The position numbers and the translations under genes are program-made. 6,871 nt of DNA from Bacteroidota bacterium (GTDB lineage Bacteria > Bacteroidota > Bacteroidia > Flavobacteriales_F > PHOS-HE28). Below are positions 1 through 5,263 of the stretch, in pieces. The stretch's first letter is position 1, and each line of letters starts with the position of its first letter. The notes below the pieces were generated by a model. The model had not been told where the DNA came from. It ran no database searches and was given only the letters and a program-made list of their open reading frames with translations. Location: assembly GCA_023428865.1 (NCBI GenBank), contig JAEYWT010000376.1:1-6871 (forward strand). Reading direction: 5' to 3'.

Positions 1-123
1 AATGGTCAACGTTCCATCCACAGCGACTGTCAGATCGGAATGGAAAGAGGTGATGCGCTCGCTTTGGCCTACGAGCCGTATCGCACCGAGCAGTGCGAAA
101 AGCAGCAGGATGTGACGCATCAT
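1..123 (-). CDS. DUF2207-type exported membrane protein, N-terminal fragment
   Basis: The first 41 codons of a gene that runs off the left edge of the window. The start at 123 overlaps the lemA stop in an ATGA, so the two are probably translationally coupled; a second ATG follows at once. Residues 1-20 form a signal peptide or first membrane helix: a short basic start (MMRH), a Leu/Ala-rich core and a cleavage-like end near VGQ-SE. The mature part begins ERITSFHSDLTVAVDGTLTI. The pattern 'I.SF..D..V..DG.L.I' is how DUF2207 extracytoplasmic domains usually begin, and genes of this family often lie beside lemA. DUF2207 proteins usually have a beta-rich domain outside the membrane followed by several membrane helices; their biochemical role is unknown. 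The family call rests on about 20 residues plus the lemA context. The alternative would be a TPM-domain (YgcG-like) protein, also common next to lemA, but the DG motif fits DUF2207 better. Confidence 0.72.
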   Translation of the reverse strand, partial: MMRHILLLFALLGAIRLVGQSERITSFHSDLTVAVDGTLTI

Positions 124-677
124 GCGAACTTGACGGTGGGGTTCTCCTTGTGCGCTGGGTTGTCCAACTCGAAGAACACCGACTTGGCGAAACCGAACGC
201 ATTGGCGATCAGGTTGCTCGGAAAACTCTCGATCACCGTGTTCTGCTCGCGCACGTTACCGTTGTAGTAGCGGCGCGCCTTCTCGATATCACCTTCTATG
301 GCAGCGAGCGTTCCCTGCAATTCCAGGAAGTTGGTGTTGGCCTTCAGATCGGGGTAACGTTCGGCTACGGCGATCAAATTCATCAACGCACCATTCAACT
401 TGTTCTCCGCTGCCTGCTGACCTTCCACCGTATTGGCTTGTTGTGCAGCCGCACGCGCCTTGGTCACATTCTCGAAGGTCTCCTTTTCATGTGCCGCATA
501 TCCCTTCACGGTCTCCACCAGATTCGGGATCAGGTCGTACCGTTTCTTCAACTGCACATCGATCCCGCTCCAGGCTTCGGCCACCAGGTTCTTCCAACGC
601 ACCAACTTGTTGTAGATCGCTACGGCATAGAAGCCGACAAGCACGACGAGAGCAAGAATGATCAGCAAGGTGGGCAT
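120..677 (-). CDS. lemA: LemA family membrane-anchored protein
   Basis: A 185-residue protein with the full LemA layout and the family's usual length. Residues 2-21 are one N-terminal membrane helix (LLIILALVVLVGFYAVA). Next comes the family signature at about 38-64, with 'GIDVQLKKRYDLIPNLVETVKGY' spread over 38-60 and AAHE following. A long helical body leads to AERYPDLKANTNFLELQ (105-121), and a second conserved block at about 134-158 includes ARRYYNGNVREQN and SFPSN. The end, VFFE..NPAHKENPTVKFA, matches the usual LemA tail. Homologues have a short N-terminus in the membrane and a helical-bundle body on the outside face; a precise function has not been settled. The ATG at 677 places the helix at residue 2 and has no Shine-Dalgarno sequence, as is common in Bacteroidota. 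The stop overlaps the start of the DUF2207-type gene downstream, so the two form an operon. It appears intact. Confidence 0.96.
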   Translation of the reverse strand: MPTLLIILALVVLVGFYAVAIYNKLVRWKNLVAEAWSGIDVQLKKRYDLIPNLVETVKGYAAHEKETFENVTKARAAAQQANTVEGQQAAENKLNGALMNLIAVAERYPDLKANTNFLELQGTLAAIEGDIEKARRYYNGNVREQNTVIESFPSNLIANAFGFAKSVFFELDNPAHKENPTVKFA

Positions 678-725
678 GGGAGGGTTGGTGGTGTTGTGGT
701 CCGAAGATAACCATGCCGGTCATAA

Positions 726-741
726 CCGATCAGTCGATCGG
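726..741. other. Perfect inverted repeat upstream of lemA
   Basis: CCGATC at 726-731 and GATCGG at 736-741 are exact reverse complements around a 4-base loop. The hairpin lies 9 bases past the stop of the small minus-strand ORF (750) and about 50 bases before the lemA start. It could be a weak terminator for the small ORF or an operator in the lemA leader. There is no T-run beside it, so a standard intrinsic terminator is not supported. GATC-rich short palindromes also arise by chance. Confidence 0.25.
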
Positions 742-749
742 AACCGTGA

Positions 750-986
750 TCAGCCTTGGGATGCTTCAACGCCTTTCCGCACGTTTCGCAGGGCACCACC
801 CCAGCTGTGCAATTGATCAAGCATCGTTGTAAGGTCATTCGCATGGCGGTGATCCGGGGAGAATCCCTTCATTTCCTTGAAGTCGGTGGCCAACATGAGC
901 GCGACCTGGGCACGCACCGTAGCGACTTGCAACTCAGCCATGACCAGTCGAAGTTGCTCTACGGAGCGAGCTGCGGTTTGGTTCAT
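750..986 (-). CDS. Small hypothetical helical protein (possibly the 3' part of a broken gene)
   Basis: A 78-codon ORF whose product I do not recognise. It begins MNQTAARSVEQLRLVMAEL and ends RNVRKGVEASQG. The composition is strongly helical: residues 5-40 read as one long amphipathic helix (ARSVEQLRLVMAELQVA, then VRAQVALMLATDFKEMKG), and a second helix covers about residues 50-72. There is no signal peptide, membrane segment, Cys pair or catalytic motif. Its codon use resembles that of its neighbours, with mostly C or G in third position, which favours real coding over chance. The ATG at 986 has no visible ribosome binding site. A second ORF (934-1065) in another frame has similarly gene-like codons and overlaps its start, so this may be the larger piece of a gene of about 105 codons split by a frameshift. 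It is oriented with lemA, 72 bases upstream of it. Confidence 0.42.
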   Translation of the reverse strand: MNQTAARSVEQLRLVMAELQVATVRAQVALMLATDFKEMKGFSPDHRHANDLTTMLDQLHSWGGALRNVRKGVEASQG

Positions 987-1065
987 CCAGGAATGGCGGA
1001 TCGACTTCAGCCAGATCGATCAGTTCGTAGTTGGCATCGTTGTGCATTCGGGCCATTTCAGCCAT
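934..1065 (-). CDS. Short ORF overlapping the small hypothetical gene; possible 5' part of it
   Basis: A 43-codon ORF starting MAEMARMHNDANYELIDLAE. It continues VDPPFLDEPN to about residue 30, then runs into a basic, low-quality tail (RSSLRRATSTGHG) where it overlaps the 750-986 ORF. The first 30 codons look coding, with mostly C or G in third position and an acidic, well-mixed composition; the tail does not. Joining the DEP region to residue 2 of the downstream ORF needs a net +1 frame change near 985 and would give one protein of about 105 residues. A programmed shift is not indicated, because no slippery run or stop codon sits at the junction. Either this is the front of a frameshifted gene, a sequencing indel, or a chance ORF. 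TGA immediately precedes the start codon, so the frame cannot extend further upstream. Confidence 0.25.
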   Translation of the reverse strand: MAEMARMHNDANYELIDLAEVDPPFLDEPNRSSLRRATSTGHG

Positions 1066-1255
1066 TCACATTCGATATCATTCCATCGATTTCGTGCTTC
1101 AGCATACCGCTACCCTAATGATCACGACCGCTTCCTGTACGGCTAGATCGAAAAAGCGTTCGCGGAGCACACCTTGGCACCATATCCTCCATACCATGAA
1201 CACGAATGTGACCACACGACATTCTCTCGATCATCAGTTCATCGTTCAGCGCGCT
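1066..1255. promoter_or_regulatory. Divergent intergenic region upstream of the propeller/PorP operon
   Basis: 190 bases between the leftward small ORFs and the chosen start of the rightward secreted-protein gene. By position it should hold the promoter of the 1256-5256 operon and perhaps a leftward one. I searched for the Bacteroidota promoter pattern (TTG, about 19 bases, TAnnTTTG) and found only poor matches, the best being TTG near 1172 with a weak TA-box near 1188. No Shine-Dalgarno sequence precedes 1256. On the minus strand there are fragments of open frame with gene-like residues, for example one near 1081-1095 beginning MLKHEIDGM and ending at a TGA that overlaps the next ORF. This is consistent with decayed coding sequence, but is weak evidence. 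Confidence 0.35.
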
Positions 1256-1309
1256 ATGCGCCATACACTGATCATCCTCTCTCTCCTGTTGGTAGACGTT
1301 GTACACGCG
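1256..1309 (+). other. Signal peptide of the T9SS cargo protein
   Basis: Residues 1-18: a short basic start (MRH), a hydrophobic core (TLIILSLLLVDVV) and an A-x-A-like end (VHA) before Gln19-Ser20. Sec export is the required first step for T9SS cargo, and this segment is the main reason for placing the start codon at 1256. Confidence 0.85.
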
Positions 1310-4252
1310 CAATCCAACTACATGCGATCAGAAGTTGGCTGGAGCACTTTCCTTGGCGGAGAGGGCGATGACAAGGTCCTCAGCATCACCACCGACGGGT
1401 ATGGCTTAGTCTACGTTGCAGGTCGCACCACCGGGGGTCTACGCTTGGGTAACGATACCACCGGCCAGAGTGGGCTAACGCATCAACGACAATTCGGTGG
1501 CGGTGCTTCCGATGCCTTCCTTGCACAATTCGCTCCACAGGGTTCCATGCTCTGGTGTACCTATTTCGGTGGTGCCGGAGATGATGAGGCGGTCGCCGTG
1601 GTCTTGGATGGCAACGGTGGTGTATACCTGGTCGGGAACACCACTTCAACCGATAGCATCGCGACGGATACCCTGGCGTATCGATCCATGCCCGGTGGTG
1701 GAAATGACATCTTCATTGCACACTTCACTGAATTCGGATTGCTCAACAGCGCAACTTATTTCGGTGGTTCGAATGATGAGTTCGCCGGTGGTGCTTCGCT
1801 GGACGGGCCTGGTGACCTGCTCATCTGCGGCCACACCAATGGCCCCGATTGCCTGGCCGGGATCGAACCGGCAGCACAATCCTACATGCTCGGAAACGAT
1901 GGGCTGTTGCTACGTTTCGATGGTACCAGCGCACTATTGGCAGGCACCTTCATCGGGGGCGAAGGGGATGATAAGATCGTGGCTATCGCCCAAGGTGATG
2001 GAACCGGGACCGTATTCGCCGGCAACACCACCAGCAGTATGAACATCGCCATGATGAACGCGATGACCGACGAACCCCAAGGCGGTGTGGATGCGTTCCT
2101 GATGAAAGTAGACACCTCGTTGACGATCCTCTACGGCTCCTACTTCGGTGGGGCCATGGATGATCTTGCCTACGGTGTGGCGCAGTACCAAAGTTCAGTA
2201 GCGATCTGCGGACTAACCCGTTCCGATACCCTCTACGCGGATTCCACTTCCTTCCAACCGAACAACGGGGGTGGCGGCGATGGTTTCGTTGCTGTGTTCG
2301 ACAGCAGTTTGACCCTCAGTTGGAGCACCTACTTCGGCGATACGGCCTACGATGCGCTCACCGCCGTGGCCTTCGGGAAAGATGGGGATGTATACGCTTC
2401 TGGATACACGGCTTCAGCACAGAACATGGCCTATGTGAATGGCCCCGGCACAACGCTCAGCGGTCCATCGGACGCCATCGTTCTTCGCTTCGATTCCGCG
2501 AATACCATTGGCTGGTCGCGCTATTTGGGTGGCCTGAGCGAAGAGGAGACCAAGGCCATGGCCGTGTTCGGGTATACCTACGTTTATGTTGGCGGGCGCA
2601 GCGCCAGCACGGATGGATTTACTGTGCTCGGCCACCAAATGGTGCATGGAGGCAGCACGTGGGATGGATGTGCCACCCGCATGGTGCAGGAACGATCCAC
2701 CGAACCAGCAGGGATCTGTACGGGAACCAGCACCCCATACAGTGGCAACGGCTCTGGTAGTGGCGGAAGCTGCAACACGATTTCCCCTCCCCTATTGCAA
2801 TTCGATGTGTGCCTTGGCGAGTCGGTCCAGTTCATGGCCTACGGTGGTGCACTAGGGCTTGGTGCGCAGTGGATGTGGTATGCGAACGAATGTGGCGTTC
2901 CGGAGAACTTCCTGACCAGCGGTGATACGATCACCATAACACCAACCGCTTCATTCGTCCTGAAAGTGCGCTATGAGTCCGCGTACAACCCGGGGTCCTG
3001 TAGTTCGCTGCCCATCATCGTTCACGCACCTCCAACACCGATCATCAACGTTACGGATACCGTTTGTGCAGGCGCGCTCTTCACCATGCAAGGGACCAAT
3101 GCTGCCGACTTCTCCTGGCAGATCGCAGATAGTACCTACACCGGCCCACAGATTACCGCAACAGCACCGACCAGTGCAGGTTTGGTGCCCATAGAGATCA
3201 TTGCTACCGGAAACCTCGTGTGCTCGGTCACCGTGGCGGACTCGATCCTTGTGCTTCCGTCGCCTGCCGCCGAGTGGACCACTTCGGATATCACCTGCCA
3301 CGGTAGTGCGGACGGAAGCATCACGTTGGACTCGACAGCTGTTGAGTTGAACGTCACCTGGGAACCTGCCACGTACGAAGGCACGACCTTGACCGAACTC
3401 GCTGCTGGCTCGTACATCGCCACCTCATTGGACCAGTTCGGCTGCACCAGTATCGACACCCTTCACATCACCATGCCGGTTGTATTGATGGACAGTGTGA
3501 TCACCACCGATGCACCATGCGGCGAACCGTTGGGAAGTGCCACGCTCATCACCAGCAGCACCGCTTCAGGACTGCATTTCGAATGGAGCCACGGTGCAGA
3601 TAGCACAACCACGGCGGACGGACTCTCCCCTGGTCTATACACCGTAACAGCCATGGATAGTGCTGGCTGCACCTTCCAACATCACTTTACCATTAACGAC
3701 ATCGGATCCATACACGTTTCCATTGGTGCCGATACGTTGCTCGCTGATGATGGAAGCACCACCTTGGCCTGCATGGTACTACCACCAGACGATGATGCGT
3801 CGTTCACTTGGTCGCCCGCTTTCGGACTGGAAACCCCACAAGAGGCTAGCACGCTTTGCAAGGCTTACATACCAACGCTATTCACCGTAAGCGTTGTTTC
3901 CAGTGAAGGTTGCCTGGCTACCGATAGTGTTCTGGTGATCCCGATCTTCCCGGTTCTCCCAATACCGCCAGAGCCTTGTGGCGAAGTGTTCCTCGCGGAC
4001 ATCTTCTCGCCGAATGGAGATGGGCTGAACGATAAGCTCTGTTTGCTTGGCGGATGTTTCACCAGCATGGACCTGAGCATTTACGACCGCTGGGGCCAAC
4101 GTGTGTTCAACGGAACGAACATCGCATCCTGTTGGGATGGAACCCTCAATGGCACACCCCTGCCCGCTGGAGCCTATGCTTTCGCTTTGACCGCCGAACG
4201 TTCAACCGGCGATGTGATCGAACGGTCGGGCACCATAGACCTACGGCGATGA
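1256..4252 (+). CDS. Secreted T9SS cargo: seven SBBP-like repeats, Ig/PKD and SprB-like modules, gliding-motility C-terminal sorting domain
   Basis: A 998-residue exported protein. The open frame extends upstream to 1031, but the ATG at 1256 is chosen because it gives a compact signal peptide (MRHTLIILSLLLVDVVHA, cut before Q19); ATG 1196 would add a 20-residue polar leader. Domains in order: residues 29-477, seven repeats of about 64 residues; 495-506, a Gly/Ser linker; about 507-590 and 591-668, two Ig/PKD-like modules; about 672-740 and 746-814, two SprB-like repeats (DITCHGSADGSITL, LAAGSYIATSLDQFGCT; LSPGLYTVTAMDSAGCT); about 817-897, another PKD-like module; 910-998, a CHU_C/gliding-motility C-terminal domain (FSPNGDGLND, IYDRWGQRVF, CWDG, AGAYAFAL, final IDLRR). 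That last domain is the type B signal for T9SS export. Cys934 and Cys959 may pair. Likely a surface or released adhesin-like protein; no catalytic motif is visible. It is coupled to the PorP/SprF gene by ATGA. Confidence 0.93.
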   Translation: MRHTLIILSLLLVDVVHAQSNYMRSEVGWSTFLGGEGDDKVLSITTDGYGLVYVAGRTTGGLRLGNDTTGQSGLTHQRQFGGGASDAFLAQFAPQGSMLWCTYFGGAGDDEAVAVVLDGNGGVYLVGNTTSTDSIATDTLAYRSMPGGGNDIFIAHFTEFGLLNSATYFGGSNDEFAGGASLDGPGDLLICGHTNGPDCLAGIEPAAQSYMLGNDGLLLRFDGTSALLAGTFIGGEGDDKIVAIAQGDGTGTVFAGNTTSSMNIAMMNAMTDEPQGGVDAFLMKVDTSLTILYGSYFGGAMDDLAYGVAQYQSSVAICGLTRSDTLYADSTSFQPNNGGGGDGFVAVFDSSLTLSWSTYFGDTAYDALTAVAFGKDGDVYASGYTASAQNMAYVNGPGTTLSGPSDAIVLRFDSANTIGWSRYLGGLSEEETKAMAVFGYTYVYVGGRSASTDGFTVLGHQMVHGGSTWDGCATRMVQERSTEPAGICTGTSTPYSGNGSGSGGSCNTISPPLLQFDVCLGESVQFMAYGGALGLGAQWMWYANECGVPENFLTSGDTITITPTASFVLKVRYESAYNPGSCSSLPIIVHAPPTPIINVTDTVCAGALFTMQGTNAADFSWQIADSTYTGPQITATAPTSAGLVPIEIIATGNLVCSVTVADSILVLPSPAAEWTTSDITCHGSADGSITLDSTAVELNVTWEPATYEGTTLTELAAGSYIATSLDQFGCTSIDTLHITMPVVLMDSVITTDAPCGEPLGSATLITSSTASGLHFEWSHGADSTTTADGLSPGLYTVTAMDSAGCTFQHHFTINDIGSIHVSIGADTLLADDGSTTLACMVLPPDDDASFTWSPAFGLETPQEASTLCKAYIPTLFTVSVVSSEGCLATDSVLVIPIFPVLPIPPEPCGEVFLADIFSPNGDGLNDKLCLLGGCFTSMDLSIYDRWGQRVFNGTNIASCWDGTLNGTPLPAGAYAFALTAERSTGDVIERSGTIDLRR
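1340..2686 (+). repeat. Seven tandem SBBP-like protein repeats (probable seven-bladed beta-propeller)
   Basis: The repeat begins with a W-S-T-Y-F-G-G motif at residues 29 (WSTFLGG), 100 (WCTYFGG), 165 (SATYFGG), 229 (AGTFIGG), 293 (YGSYFGG), 356 (WSTYFGD) and 420 (WSRYLGG). The spacings are 71, 65, 64, 64, 63 and 64. Inside each unit the order is GDD or a similar acidic turn, an alternating hydrophobic stretch, G-x-VYV-x-G-x-T, a loop, then D-A-F-L-A-x-F (DAFLAQF, DIFIAHF, DGLLLRF, DAFLMKV, DGFVAVF, DAIVLRF; the seventh is degenerate, DGCATRM). This is the SBBP beta-propeller repeat pattern, and seven units is the most usual propeller number. Similarity is at the protein level; I saw no long identical DNA runs. 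Confidence 0.85.
3272..3697 (+). other. Two SprB-like repeats within the T9SS cargo protein
   Basis: Residues 673-740 and 746-814. Each starts with a strand and a Cys-containing turn (ITCHGSADGSI; TDAPCGEPLGSA), has a central Trp strand (VTWEP; FEWSHG) and ends L..G.Y.....D..GCT. These features match the SprB repeat found in the flavobacterial gliding adhesin SprB and many T9SS cargo proteins. The second copy lacks the usual DG after the first Cys. Confidence 0.7.
3983..4252 (+). other. T9SS type B C-terminal sorting domain (CHU_C / gliding-motility C-terminal domain)
   Basis: Residues 910-998 show the diagnostic blocks in order: FSPNGDGLND at 917-926, IYDRWGQRVF at 942-951, CWDG at 959-962, a Gly-rich turn with AGAYAFAL at 971-978, and a terminal strand ending IDLRR. 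In characterised Bacteroidota, proteins with this domain are exported by the T9SS and often depend on a PorP/SprF-like partner, which is encoded immediately downstream here. Confidence 0.93.
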
Positions 4253-5256
4253 AACGCAGCAGCACCATCACCTGTGTCGCACTCATCGCGTTGAACCTGA
4301 CAGCGCAGGACTCCGACCCGTTCTTCACTGGATCAATACCTTCCTTGCTGGACCCCTCCCGCGCAGGCTTCGCACCAGGCATACGCGCGACCCTGTTACA
4401 TCAGGACCGCTCCATGCAACAGGTCGGCGCTTGGCGCAACGATGCGTTACAAGTGGACTGGTGCGCTCGTAACACGAAGAAGCACGTGGACTCTTGGATC
4501 GGCATCGGGTTCAACGTTGCACGAGAACGACAAGGAACACTCGGTGGTCGCTTCACTTCCCTCGGGATCATGCCTGCCATGCACCTTCGTTCCTCGGCAC
4601 GTTCATACCTCTCCGCCGGTATCGACCTACGTTGGGTGAATGCAGCGTATGGTGATGGTGCAGGTGCCTGGGGAAGCCAATATGATGGACTCCGATACGA
4701 TGCCTCGATCCCGTCTGGCGAAGCCTTTAATGGCGACGCGCAAAGCTGGATCAACGCACGCACCGGGCTTTCTTGGACCTTGAAGCAGGATGAGGAAAGT
4801 CCACGGAGGCGCGAGCGTGACAGGCTCGTGATCGGTGTTGCGGCAGATCATTTGGGACGTTTGGTCCTGCGTGAAGGAGCCAGGCCAGTTTCGGCATTTC
4901 CCATGCGATTGTCTGCATACAGCTTGGTAGAGATACCTCACGGAATCTGGGAGAACGGCTACTTCAGTGGTGAGCTCTTCGGCCATGTACAAGGCCCTTT
5001 CCACACCGCACGCATAGGTCTATTCGCAGGCAAACACCTCTTGAACGTCGTGCGTACGGAAGGTGGCGCAACACCGATCGGATTCAAGACCGGCCTAGCC
5101 TATCGATACAAGGATGCCCTGCTGGTCAATGGTGCAATGGAGATCGGCATGGCGACCATCGGCATGGCCTATGGTTGGCCAATTCTCCATGGCAACACAC
5201 CCGGTTCAAGTGTCCGTACATTCGAGTTGATGGTCTGCGTTCAGGGCCGGGGTTGA
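4249..5256 (+). CDS. PorP/SprF family type IX secretion system outer-membrane protein
   Basis: A 335-residue protein. The ATG at 4249 overlaps the stop of the cargo gene (ATGA); the frame is open further upstream but only inside that gene. Residues 1-19 are a signal peptide (MKRSSTITCVALIALNLTA before QDSDP). The mature N-terminus, QDSDPFFTGSIPSLLDPSRAG, is a variant of the family's opening 'QDPxFSQ...NPAxAG'. The rest alternates short amphipathic strands and turns suited to an outer-membrane barrel, for example SWIGIGFNVARER, SYLSAGIDLRWVNAAYG, INARTGLSWTL, RLVIGVAADHLGRL and FKTGLAYRY, with a late TFELMVCVQ strand. Length is normal for PorP/SprF. In Flavobacterium johnsoniae, SprF is needed for secretion of the adhesin SprB, encoded by the adjacent gene; the same pairing here suggests a dedicated partner of the upstream cargo. 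The C-terminus lacks the usual terminal aromatic and ends in a short polar GRG tail. The sequence is divergent but the context is strong. Confidence 0.88.
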   Translation: MKRSSTITCVALIALNLTAQDSDPFFTGSIPSLLDPSRAGFAPGIRATLLHQDRSMQQVGAWRNDALQVDWCARNTKKHVDSWIGIGFNVARERQGTLGGRFTSLGIMPAMHLRSSARSYLSAGIDLRWVNAAYGDGAGAWGSQYDGLRYDASIPSGEAFNGDAQSWINARTGLSWTLKQDEESPRRRERDRLVIGVAADHLGRLVLREGARPVSAFPMRLSAYSLVEIPHGIWENGYFSGELFGHVQGPFHTARIGLFAGKHLLNVVRTEGGATPIGFKTGLAYRYKDALLVNGAMEIGMATIGMAYGWPILHGNTPGSSVRTFELMVCVQGRG

Positions 5257-5263
5257 CCGCCGC

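Noticed and set aside
702..709. TATCTTCG on the minus strand, 24 bases before the lemA start, resembling the Bacteroidota -7 box TAnnTTTG
   Set aside because: One mismatch to the box and no TTG at the expected distance upstream, so it is not strong enough to call a promoter.
93..710. A 205-codon plus-strand open frame across lemA
   Set aside because: It lies antisense to a textbook lemA gene and its translation is rich in Arg, His and Leu with no family pattern. It is a shadow of the real gene.
662..844. A 60-codon minus-strand ORF with a CETCGK motif upstream of lemA
   Set aside because: The Cys pair suggests a zinc site, but the ORF overlaps the better-looking 750-986 frame, has a low-complexity tail (TTTPPTLPCPPC) and overlaps the lemA start. 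Judged to be chance.
1115..1312. A 65-codon minus-strand ORF over the start of the cargo gene
   Set aside because: It overlaps the signal-peptide coding region on the other strand, its Arg-rich tail has no pattern, and it has no supporting context. Part of it may be decayed coding sequence, but it cannot be supported as a gene.
1340..2686. Repeat region considered as a DNA-level tandem repeat or CRISPR-like array
   Set aside because: The periodicity of about 190 bases is in the protein motif; the DNA of the units is diverged, with no identical repeats or spacers.
2320..2760. A 146-codon plus-strand ORF in another frame within the propeller region
   Set aside because: Trp-, Arg- and His-rich translation caused by the repetitive Gly/Asp codons of the real frame; a shadow.
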